Source: Heliocidaris tuberculata (lineage: Eukaryota; Echinodermata; Echinoidea; Camarodonta; Echinometridae). From it: a stretch of DNA of 64,000 nucleotides. The notes under the pieces were generated by a model. The model was given only the letters and a program-made list of their open reading frames with translations. It was not told where the DNA came from and searched no databases. Shown piece by piece: positions 22,751-35,400 of the stretch. The stretch covers positions 17,664,911 to 17,728,910 of the forward strand of contig CM046844.1 in NCBI GenBank assembly GCA_025618425.1, given 5' to 3'. Within the stretch, counting starts at the first letter, position 1, and every line of letters starts with the position of its first letter. Made by a program: the position numbers and the translations under genes.

Positions 22751-25500
22751 TGTGTGCGTAATTCTTGTCAGTAGGAATATAGTATATTGGTATCATGATG
22801 GGGTCTGATTCTTGGGTTTGATTTTTAGTTTTCTAAAAAGTTCAGAGGTCTACATGTATGTACGATATTGTCCGAGCAGAATTAAAGGAAAATGTCTCTA
22901 TATAAAATTTGAATTATAGTACATTAGGAGCTAAGCAATTTGATGAATTTTTATCCCTGCTTCCTACCTTTTCAAATCATGCTTTTCATACCAGTAATGC
23001 ACTGAAATCAAGCAATATTGTAGTGAAACTTGCAGCAAGCACTTGAAAACTGCAACAAAATCATTCTTTCATTTATTCCAGTTTACTCAATAGGAGTTGT
23101 GGACTTAGTAATTTACAACTAAGCATCAGTCTACATTGTGTTCAATTGCTGAAACTACTATTCTTGAATTGAGTTGCTATGATCAAATGAAATATTTATG
23201 TATTTGTAATGATACCTGTACATATGTAACTCCCACTATGGTGTGCTGATAACATGTCATATGGAAAGCTTAATGTGTTGATTTGGTCTATCATAAGTTT
23301 GTTTCTCTCTCCAGTGATTCCATGATTATACTGCTGTTTTTCTTATGAAGAAAGTTACATAGATGTACAATGAACTTGTATTTTCGTTGAAACAAAACAG
23401 TGTCTGTAGCCAGGGAAAATGTTTCAATCCTACACTTTATGGGAAAAAACACATCACATTTGGGTTTTATTCACAATTTTTGAGTCCATGACAACTTTAG
23501 CATTCCTTTTTCTTCAAAAGAATTCAAGCAGTACTCATATATAAGATTAGTAACACAGATTGGCTTCAAGTATTAAATGAATTTTCCCTTGAGTATTGCA
23601 CATTTAGTAATCATTGTGATTTCTTTAAATAATTTTGCACTTTTTATTGAAAATGACTGCAACAAATAGAGTTAATTAAAATAATAAATACTATTGCCAA
23701 AACATGTTTTTTAAAGATAACTTTTAAAATGTAATGATTTTTAAAATAATATTATGTAATTATATTGTCCCTAAAGTTCAAAATGTATAAAGAAAAATGT
23801 AAATATATTTCTTTATGATATCATAGATTGATGAAACAGTAGTATATCTCATTATTTGAAATTGTGAAGTAATTTAAAGATAGTGTTAGATATGAATTGT
23901 AGATAGCTGTTATATAGTGTATATTGAAATGTCTCAACTGTAGAGTAATTTTTGTTGATGTAAATGTATATTTTTCAGCAACTATGAAAGATCAAGTCTT
24001 GTGAGTGCATATATTGTATATTAGTACATTCTTCTTGCAAAATTATGATGTGAAAAAAAAAATTATATTAAAATCAAAAGGAGATAGCATCTTGTATCTT
24101 CCTTTATTTGCTTTCTGTTGTGTTAATTTAACTTTCTTTATTATGAGGATTGAAGTTAAAAAAAAAAATTAATGCTGACTTATTCGATAGGTTTGCCTAA
24201 AGAGAATTCATACTTCCAACTTTATTAGCATATTTTCACTTTTGATGAATCCTCCTTTTTAAATCTTCCCAAACCTCAAGAAATTTGGTGAGTCTTGATT
24301 TGACAATTTGGCTGTTTATGAAAATCTTTCGGTTTATCAAGCATATGAGGGAATAGTTCAAGCACTTTTGAAGAAAAAAAAGACTATGTCATCTCAGAGG
24401 ACAGAACAATATCGTTGAGGCTACTAAAGAACATGAAATTATTAAATTCATGAAAAGGCAAATGTATGTGCATGCACAAACTCTGTTGATTTTAGTTTAT
24501 GAAATACACTGCACCACTAAATCATTTAGAAAAATGAAAACAAGACTACTAAAAATATGTAAATAGTCCACAGAAGCCACTTAATTCAAATCGTATATTC
24601 ACATGTTGCTTAATTTATATCATTGTGAACTAAACCTTATGATTTATGAATGATCAATATCTTTCACTATATCCCCTCAAGAACATCTGCAGCAGAATAT
24701 CTCTTTAAAAAGAAATACATCGTAAGTTTTCAGATATGTATTTATTTGAGAAACAGAAAAAAAAAAATGTTAACACTGATTCACTTTGCTTTCCCCTACC
24801 CATAGGCCACATGGTTATAGTCTACAAGAAAATATCCTATTCAAGGACTTGGCAAGGTGATGACAACAATCTGGTTATGTGTGCAGAAAGGTGTTATATC
24901 TGATAATTGTGTTATAATTTCAGCGATGAAAGATTGTGATCTCAGTGATCAGCATCCATCTCTCCCTCCCTCATCTCACTCTAGTCTGCAAGCACAGACC
25001 CTAATTTGACACTTTATCAAAAAATCATTGTGCCTTGAGAGAAGCCTAGCCCAGCTGCCTACTGGTTGTGAGCAGCTATAGTACATGGCCTATGGTAGTC
25101 TTATAGTGCAGACTCTCTTAGGAGCAGCTATAGTACATGGCCTATGGTAGTCTTATAGTGCAGACTCTCTTTTACGACTAACCAGGGTTTGTGCCTGCAA
25201 ACTAATCTCACTCTGTAATCTTATTATACGAAATCCTTAGTCTTTGATCACAGACATAATCAAGAAGGTATTTCTTAGATATCTTTTAAGGAATTTGATG
25301 ATAGCAATGTAGTGCCACAATATGCTGAAAACGAAAAATTATTACAAAATTTATAATATATATATGAAGCAATTTATAACAGAATAGCCATGCAGGGGAG
25401 GCGAGGGGCCTCATACAAGAAAACAACTTTGTTATTAAGACTATAGTAGCATTTGTAGTATGCGTAATATACGTACGTATTATATGTGCACGTTGCGAAC
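22751..25500. other. Intergenic or extended 3' UTR sequence
   Basis: AT-rich with short A runs. The only structured element I see is the MITE at 24983-25204. No exon or RNA gene recognised. Confidence 0.5.
24983..25204. mobile_element. AGTYTGCAAGCACA MITE with internal 50-base tandem duplication
   Basis: Inverted ends AGTCTGCAAGCACAGACCCT / AGGGTTTGTGCCTGCAAACT. Inside, a 50-base unit (25070-25119) is repeated exactly at 25122-25171, separated by AG. An inverted copy without the duplication lies at 60418-60600. Confidence 0.85.
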
Positions 25501-25696
25501 TGGGACACTTCCTGATTCTGCTTCAACAACCTGACAACGGGAAGTCAAAAAATAAACGTAGATATTGGCTTCTTTTACCTGTTGTGACGAGGATCGGACC
25601 AAACTGTTCGTAGCCAACATAAGGACTTACGGTGGACTGGTGTCTTTTTAAAAATTTTCATCGTAAACTGTATAAAAAGAGTAAAATATCAAGAGT
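25501..25696 (+). other. EFHD2: EFHD2 5' UTR region
   Basis: Less AT-rich than its surroundings, with CpGs. It holds an in-frame stop (25682-25684) and a TATAAAA at 25671-25677 that is too close to the ATG to be the promoter. The transcription start is not determined. Confidence 0.5.
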
Positions 25697-25857
25697 ATGG
25701 CGACTGATGAATTGGCACAGAAATTGGCCCGCCGTGACCGGATCAACGAAGGGGAAGAACAGGGGGACTCTCACCGCGTGAAGGTGTTCAACCCGTACAC
25801 AGAGTTCAAGGAGTTTACGAGGAAACAAATCAAAGAATATGAGGCATTGTTCAAGAA
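25697..25857 (+). CDS. EFHD2: EFHD2 exon 1 (coding part)
   Basis: 53 codons plus 2 bases. Strong donor AA|gtgagt. Encodes the N-terminus and VFNPYTEFKEFTRKQIKEYE, the helix entering EF-hand 1. Confidence 0.95.
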
Positions 25858-28800
25858 GTGAGTATGCTGTGGTAGTTCTCCATCATGATGATTAAATCTA
25901 TTTTTAAATTTTCATATTAGTCTGAAAAGTGATAATGATAAAAGCAGGATGATCATGTTCAATTTCGTGATGATGATGATGATGATCTGATGATGCAGGA
26001 TCATCATGATCATGATGATAATGCAGGTCAGAAGAAAGAAAAGCTTTATGTTGACTGTCTTATCTCCTGAGTTTTTCTGTTTTGACCATTGCTTTGATAA
26101 CTTGGATAGTATAGCATTCCTGATGAACTGTGGCAAATTCATGTGGAATATAATTAGCATGCAAGTTTAATAAGACTGAATCCACTAACACTTATGCGAG
26201 GTTAGTAGTCTGTAGATAACTGAATCTACATTGTTAGATCTCGGGTCTAATGGTTAGAGTTAGACCCTAGACAGTAGACTAGCAGACTAGTCACCCACAC
26301 ATATGCGTGGTTATCTGTTATTTACCTCTGTACCGCCAGGATTGCCTCCCATAGCCATAGGCAAGTATGTGATCTCAAACTCATGTGAGAGCTTCACAGT
26401 TGCAAGATCGCACGCCAAAAGAAGTCCAGAAATTTCACTTGATGTAGGTGATAGAGATTCAGTAGGCTAGAAGGAATTGTGTGGAAGGAGTAACGACGGA
26501 GGATATTTTATCATCCTAAAACTAAAAAGGGAGTATTTTCGCAGAATTTTGCTAATTATTCTGGTGTTACAGGTCGACTGCCACTGAAATTGACACAGCC
26601 CCACCCTTGCCTATGTAATGGGACTGTGTCAAATAGTCACTGTTGCAGTAGTCAAAAACTGACAACCAAATTGCTCTAAGCAAGATTTAATTTTCTTAAA
26701 TTTGCTTGATTACCTGATTCAGGGATTCTTCAACTCTTAGTACATTTGAGGTTTCAGAGTGGAAAGTGAAATTTTAAATGATTATTTTCCTCTCATGTAT
26801 GAATGATCTAGAATGGACCATGGCTTGCTAATACACACAGAACCTACTGAAGCCTATTCGCCCATAAAAGCTATTGTGGAGTACAAGCTTATCTTGATAA
26901 GCTTGTACATTTGTACATGTAAGTGACACAGCGCCACATAGGGATGCTTCCTTGAATCAGGGAGGTGTAACTAGTTACACTTCCCTGCTTGAATAGACCC
27001 TAGTGTGATTTTTGCATAGTTACCTTTTCATGCATATTTTGACATACATGTAACTCAGTCCAGTCTGGTTGCATTCATTTGTTAAGAAAGGAAGGTAAGA
27101 TGAAAAAAATTGTACTTATCCGGAAAGAGAATTCTTTTATCTCACCTGGCAGAGTTTGAAATTCACGATTTGACAATCATTTCACACAAAAAAAAGAAAA
27201 AAAAAAAAAAAAAATGCTAGCACAACCGATATTTTCCCATATTGTTTTGGACGATTTTGCGAAACCAGCTGCTAGCCCGAATTCGTCTAGAGAAAACACT
27301 GATCTCTACATGTACGTAAAAAATCTTGTACAGTGATCAGTGGGAGAAAAGAAGAATGAATGAAACTGCTTTTTAGATGAACGTTTCTAAACGCTCATTC
27401 TGCCTTCGCAAAGAAAGTACATGTATAAAATGCATCCTTAGTGTACCAGTAGAATTATTTGTAGTCATCAGATACCCATTTGTTAGCTTGGACTGAAAAT
27501 TGACTATACTGGTACTTGGCACATGTATGATATGCAGTATGATCGAAGAGGAGAAAAAGCAGTAGATCATACTGTGAGAAGAGAACCATACTTTGAATAC
27601 ATATCTTTGAAGTGGGCTTAAAGATAATAAAAAGTTTTTGTTAATCTTTGTTTTAGGGTGGATTCAATTGATATGTTACAAGACCTCTTGTCAATCTCCT
27701 TTTGCTCTTTAAAGTGGTAACAGTTACTTTAGATTCTATCAATGGTTGAAATATTTTTATTCACCTCTCAATGTTTGCTCTCATTTCTGTTTTGTTTTAT
27801 ATTGAGTCACATGGCTTCATTTATTTAAACCCCAAACATCACCAAAATAAGGATGAATTTCTCAACAGGTGACTTTCGGAATGAAGGGCTTGTATACTTG
27901 CTCCATATACATTGTACATATAGTGCTTTTGTACATGTAGATGTGCCTGGTGATTTAACCCAATTACCCAATTTCACACGTTCAACAGATCTCTGAGATT
28001 GACAGAATATGGCCAGGAAATCACTTCAGTCAAATGTGATCTATTTACTGCATTATGAAGGGTGCAATGATTATTAAATTGCAAATTGTAAAGGGGGTCA
28101 ATAGCTAAAGAACTTCATGAAGTAGAAAGTCAGGATTGTGCATGATCATCTACCATGTATACAGTGTATATAAAGGCAAAGGCATAATGGACATGAATAT
28201 TGTGCCAGTGAACCAAGAACATGGAATCACTTTAGGTGATTATAGCATTTTCGATGTCCTCTGAGCAATAAGCCAGTTCGTAATTAATTCATGGTACAAA
28301 TGACCCTGAAATGACCCCAATTTGTACGCTCACACGCATCTGTTTTGGTGGACGCACTACTTGTTTTTAATCAAACGGGTGCGCGTATCATGGTGCACAC
28401 ACTATGAAAATGTATAGAGGTCAATTGTACTTGGTACAAATGACCTTTTTTAACTGCACAAGTATGCGCAAATTTTACGAACTGGCTTATTGTACAGCAA
28501 AATGCGAGAGGTGAAAAAAAATGAAAAATTGCAAGCTTTGCTGCTTTATGTTTTTATAAACGTTAATAGCCAGTAAAGTACAGGTAGGTTCATGTGTAGA
28601 TCATTAGTCATTAGACCTATCAACAATCTAAAATAAGTGATTTACATATGTATGTACTAGTACCTCTGGTCCTCTTGCAAGTGTATTAGTTCATATCCAT
28701 GAATACCATGATTAGTTATACATGTAGGTCCAAAAGCTTTTCATCACATACATGTAGTTTCTGTTAAGTTTCTACAACACGTCAAATTTATTGTTTTTCT

Positions 28801-29302
28801 GTGCATACTGAATGCAGAAAATAAACATTTTGCTAAATTTTGGTCTTGTACATTTTTCACATACATGTACATGTATGTTAGGTACCTAATGAAAAGGGAA
28901 TAAGGGAATTACCAACAGACCAACATTCAAAACTGTGGTATCTAATGTTTCCTTGTGTTTCTCCTGTGTTTATAGTGTAGATAGTCCCCAAATCAGACTA
29001 CTGGTATAGGCCTACCGTTTTGTTTTTGAGACCTTTAGAGTTGAATTTTGGACAGGAACTTCCTCAAAGATAGGTAGCGAAGCGTGTCCTCCTCTCCCCA
29101 ACAGAAAAAGGAAGGAAATACGAAAGACCTGGCTGGTCGCCCACCTTGTATGTTCACTGTAGTCTCCGGAATCCAGGGTGGTTTTTATTTCAAGGTTTAC
29201 AACATGTATGTTGGCTTTATATAGTCAGTGACAGGGAAAGTCCACCCTAGTATTAAGTTGATTTGAATAAAAGAAGAAAAATTAGAGAAACAGATTAATA
29301 AC

Positions 29303-29358
<56 letters not shown>

Positions 29359-29366
29359 AAATAATA

Positions 29367-29458
<92 letters not shown>

Positions 29459-32400
29459 TAATAATTAATAATAATCTGGATTTATATAGCACCTAATACA
29501 TCTACGATGTCTCTAAGCGCTTTGCAGACATATTGTTATCCTGGTCATCGGATTCATGGCTTTTCCGCGCACAATGTGTGCACCTTCTCCACTCCCTGGG
29601 GAGTATTCCAGCCAGGCGCCTTTTGCAGACGCTCACAATGCTGATCAAACGACAATGACATTTGCATCCTACTGGGTACCCATTTAACACCTGGGTGGAG
29701 AGAAACACATGTGGATAAAATGTCTTGCTTTTTATAAGGACATACATGTAAGTGCCGAGCCCGGATTGAACCCAAAACTTTTGCATCTCCAGTCCAGTGT
29801 TTAAACCACTCGACTACGACACCTTGTTTGAGCAAAGTTTGAACAAAATCTGATAAGATATAAGAAAGTTGTGAATTTTTGAAGTTGTACTCAATCAAAC
29901 GCAAATTGGCAACTCTGTGACTCATACATGTATGTTGCGAGCTTCTCTTCCATTTGCTCAGTACAGAAAATGTCATAAATTTTAATTTTCTTAGTTTTTG
30001 ATGAAGGAATAGATTTTGTTCATTCAGGTTTTGTGTAAAAACAAAAGAGCAATGATTATATCTAAGGTGCATGTATGATTGAATTTTTTTATTCAGAGAA
30101 AATGTGAATTAATTATTTCTTATCGTATTTTGCTAAAAATATTTAGACCAAAATTAAAACATGAAAGAAACCCTTCGTTCATATTAGTGTATGTTGCTGA
30201 AAAGTTGCATCAGAGCTGGCCACAATCCTGGTCATTTATTTTGTCTTTCAAATTTATCTAATCAGTTGTCTTTATTATTCCTGAATTGGCCTTCTATTTA
30301 TAAGCTATCTCATTGCCTATAAAACAACACTTAAAAACAAAGACAAAATCCTTTGTTATTTAATCAATACACGGTCACAGTGTACATTTTGTATGTACAT
30401 GTACACATAGTTTTATAACCAAGACTATTAATTCAACACACATGACCTCTTGATTAGGGCAGCAGAGATTCGCAAACTACATGTATGTACAAATTGTCTG
30501 ATCAAAGTGCATCTATTTTAAAGATAGCTAGTTGATTTCTGGTCTTGTGATTATATTGCAAAAGAAACTGTCTCAAAGCAGTTGGGAAAGGTTGATCATG
30601 TCTAAGTAAGAATTGGTTTATACTGTGAGGTTTTGGAATCATCAAAATGACAAGAAATTGACCCTGTCTCCCTGAAAAGCATATATGTTTTATTGGTTTC
30701 AAACATATACTAAAATAAAATGTACCTCTGACACACTGACACTGTCACACTGCAATGTCATCCAGGAACTCAAGAATAATTGTACAAGAAGACATGTACT
30801 GGATAACAGATAGACCTGGAAACTCGGCCGCGCCGCAGACTTCTGCATATTTACAGTACATCCAGTAATAAAGGTAATAAAACTTTAGAAAACAAAGAAA
30901 AAAATTATTAAATATAATTGCATACAAACTAGTACTAAAATGTGATGAAGAAGAATGTAAAAAAAAAAAAAAAAGCAGCTTGAAAATTAGTTTGAATATA
31001 CAACCTGTATATACAATGTAAATCACCATATTAAAGGTAATAATATCCATTCAGAGACATAAATTTCCTAAATTTTCTGTCAATTCTTTGGATACATGTA
31101 CATCCATGAAAAAAATGCAAACTCCTGTGTATAGGACTACATGTACACGTATGCAACCCACATGGTTTTAAAAAAAGAATCATTTATTCTGTTTATCTCT
31201 CCTGGTCAATGATGCATACAGTAGGCCTACCCTACATATTTTCTCAGAATAGAACAAACCTGAGTTTGAGTTTTTGTGATAAATGCTTTGAAGGCATTAA
31301 ACACTTTTTGTGCTTGCTGTACAATGTTTAATCTGCTACCAATAAGGAAACTTTTACCAAAGTACATTGTAAATACAGTAAACTATTGTCATGATGGCAA
31401 GCTGCTAATACTGATTTTATGAGAACTCAACAAACTTCCCTCTAAAATGAAAGATTTGTCTGACCACAAGAAGGAACAGAAAAGACATAGAGCGATAAGG
31501 AAGTTTCATACTTCTTAGTAGGCCTGTAGCACAGACAAATTTACTATGGTAAGCCCTCTTTATATTTGACTCTGTTTTTCTATGTAAAGGAGTAATACAA
31601 TGTAATAATGATAATAAATTTCAAAAGCATTTTATTGAGAATACCAAAGACTTGTCAGCCTTTTTTTTTTTTTTGGGGGGGGGGGGGGGACGGACAAATC
31701 TGCCAAAATACATAATCTTTCGTAAAGTACTAATACACGTACATGTAGCTCCATAAAACAGATACATGTAGATGTGTAGGCCGGTACATGTTTGCAAGAA
31801 GCAAATAATCAACCTAAATTTCATAAATATAATTGATGTTTCATAAAACTGTCAGCAGTGGTTCTTCATGGCAAATTGGAGCACTCACTTTAAGAAAAGC
31901 AATTAAAATGGACCCTAGGAACACATAAAAATTATAAATTATATTACAAAGCATAACGTTTGCTACTCTGCAGAGAGCCAGAAGGGTGTTCAGTCATATA
32001 CTTAACACAATGTTGATGCCCTTCTAGCTTTCAACGGACGATATGTACATGTATGCACTTGTCCTAATTGGCGAAAGTTATAAATGATAATGGATAGATA
32101 ATGATTATTTTATGAACAAAATATTAACGATAGGCAATAACTTATTAACTTTCACTCTGCCATGAACATTTACCTGCAAGGTATAAATTATAATTGATAA
32201 ATAATGACTATTTTATGATTCAAGTCATTATTATGAATGAGAGTCCATAACTTTCACTCCACCATTAACATTTAACTGCAAGGTGTCAGGTGTGGCAATA
32301 GCTTTATAAGTGGTTGGATTATAATGCGAGAAAAAGTATTATCTGAGGGACAGCATGATTAATATTCTTTCCTGAACATGTTTGATGGTACGAGATACGA

Positions 32401-35400
32401 ATGCCCTGATGACAATTTGTTCCATGGTCAAATTTACACATTTGGATATCCTTCTTTAAGTTCTTTCTTTACAAAATCCTCATGGTTTGGTCATACTCAT
32501 ACATGTATCATCTTCATGCTTTGGTAATTTAGTCTACTGTACATCCACAGTACCAGTGACATCCTGTTTATATGCGTTGATTTCACTTTCATTTTGTCCT
32601 CAGAGCCAGAAGGGCATTACATCATATCATTTAAACAGGGTTAGTGCCCTTCTGGCTCTCAACAGATGATTTTAAAAGTTATCACTTTTATCACTTTAAG
32701 GCAATGTGGCTGGTATGATGACAAAATATTGTAGTCCTTTAGTCTTGACTCCTTGTTTTGAAAAGTGAAATGAAATCCACTAAGTATGAAAATGAAACAC
32801 AAAGTACTGTATGTGATGGTGTAATTGAAAAGCACATAAATTAAATTATTATATGATAAAATTCTCATATTGTCATGGTGATGGCACAATGAATTCTTTG
32901 TGTAATTTTCTTGGAAATCTAGCAATTATAGATACAGATCATCTCTAATTTGAACTTCTTGATTTTTTTTTTAAAACTCTGATTTATACTCTTGGTATGT
33001 TGACACGTACTTGAGTGTTAGATTAACACTTGAAAGGGCAGAGGAGTGACAGTGTTTGCAGAATGATAGATCAACTGTTTTATCACTCTGGATGGACCTT
33101 TATACTGTAGTGCTAGATCAGGTAATATAAAATAAAAGTGAGATGCACCATTTTGAAAATGTTGTCACTTGATGGCCCTTTTGAATTGTCCATGTATGTA
33201 AATCAAGCTCAAAAGGTTTTGTTCACCAGGGCAGTATACAAATTACGATAAACCCAGTGAAGTGGTTTCAACTTTATACATGTTGTAGACTGCTTACAAA
33301 TATTTGTATTGTACTATTCTCTGTACAAGGTAGGCCTAGTTGAACTTGTCTAAACAAGTATTTTTTTCATACAAGCAAATTTGCCCTATTGAACTGTGTA
33401 TACATAGTTAGTGTCTTGCACAATTTTTAGGGAATTTCCCTGATATAGGGATTTTACCTTCCCAACAATCACTTTTTTAATTCTTTGTTAGAAAGAGATG
33501 TACATTTGTACAGTACAACATCTTTATGATGCACTGACAGTTTCAGCAAACCTGTGCGATTACGTTTTTTTATTTTAATGTATGTCACTTTGATGAAAGG
33601 AGAAATTTTTCCTGTTCCGAAAATTTACCAGAACTCTTAGGTATTCATGCAGTTATAAAGCTTCCTAAAGTTGACTTTATATTTTTCACATGGTCATACA
33701 TGTATATCCTACATGTAAGTCATGTTCAAAACATGCAATTACTGCTGCACTATGACCTGTCTCATTCTTGAGAGTCAGAACAAATTATATTATCTGAAAT
33801 TTTAAACCAGAAACCGGGTTCCCATGATGTTATTGATCGGGTAATCTCTTATGTTACATTGCGCAGCTAGAGGTCCTTTACAAAGTGAGCTGATGGCTAC
33901 CTGTCAGAACTGTATCTTCAGTTTGTATCAAGGAAATATTTATTTCGATATGCATTCATCTGTTCATCCAATAACAGTGATTAACATTACTTTTCAGTTT
34001 CATACCTGTTTTAAAGTAGGGCTCGGCATGCAACAGTCGATAACACTTTGCCCCCCCCCCCCCTCAATTTTTACTGTAGACCTTTCTCTCTCTCCTCTCT
34101 TTGAAAAAAAAAAATCAATAAAAAGTGAGGTGGAACCTTATCTGTAATAATCCACTTTTATTCTAGAGTTGAGGAATGAAAATTTAACAAGTCAATTTCT
34201 GTGAAATAGGCTACCTGTATTTAGAATGAGCACTGTCAATAGCTCTACTGTCAGTTTTGCACGTTTCAAAATATTTCTCAGTGGGATTACATATGTTTTG
34301 TTTATGTTATTGCAACACAGTTGCATACTGTATTCACTCTAAGTCTGTTTGTGTAGAAACGAAGCAGCGCAAATGCGTGCCAGAGACAGGGTTCCAACTG
34401 ATATTTTTGCAGCCTGCCAATTCTTGTTATTGTAACCAGGGGGTACTTATGGAAATTAGCTTGTACAGCAGCTAATGATAGATGCAGGTGCTCGTCTCGC
34501 TTGAGAGACATCTCCATCTCGTGATGGTTTCTCTATCATCCACCTCCTCCCCGGTTCCCCGATGCTCCTGCCTAGAGCTTTGTACCCCACTCTCCTACTT
34601 TACTCTTTCTTTCTCTCCCTGTCCCCTTGCCTCATTTATGTCTTTGTGATTATGCCCTTTTCAGAAATGTTCTCATACATAAATGATATCTGTCTCTAGA
34701 GCTACATGTAGAGGTCTATTCCTTCATTACTGATACGTGCATCTCAGGGCCCTGTTTCATAAAACTTTTCATCAATGACAAGTTGCAATAACTGCTATAA
34801 GCTACTGAAATCCTTGCATCTGATTGGCTGAGGGCAAATTTGTCGGTATGAATCACCGACAAGACACTTGATTAAACGCCCCCCCCCCCTGAAGTCATTG
34901 TCATGGTGCTACGACATACATGTATGCTCGGGCAACTAACCAAATTTTATTGAATTTCAACTCCTTCGGTGATATGCCCTTCACAATGAAACTTGAAACA
35001 GCTCTCTTCAATTAAATACTTGAATTTTTACAGGCCTTCAAACTTTAAAAATTTGTCAAATGTCTGTCCGTGACTTGAGCCCACCACACACTATACGATC
35101 GAACTGTGATTCAATTTTGGAAATGAATCGCAATAGCATTATTAACGGGTGTGTAGTAATGGGTGTTTAACAAATAAACTGTACCTGATTCAGGTTCTGA
35201 ACAATGATATGGATACTAAACATAGGGTTTTAGTGTGCTGTCAGCCTTATACCCGGAATAAAGGCCAAATCAGATTCAAATCGTAGACAATCGTAGGACT
35301 GCTGTGACGTCACTGTGACTCAGAGCCGATTTGGCCTCTTCTCCGACTACAATGCTTGCAATAGGCCGTATTTTCAATTTTGCTGTCTAGTGTCTATATG

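Noticed and set aside
29554..30072. 172-residue open frame on the minus strand
   Set aside because: It runs through the tRNA-headed SINE and the element it sits in; the peptide is a translation of repeat sequence.
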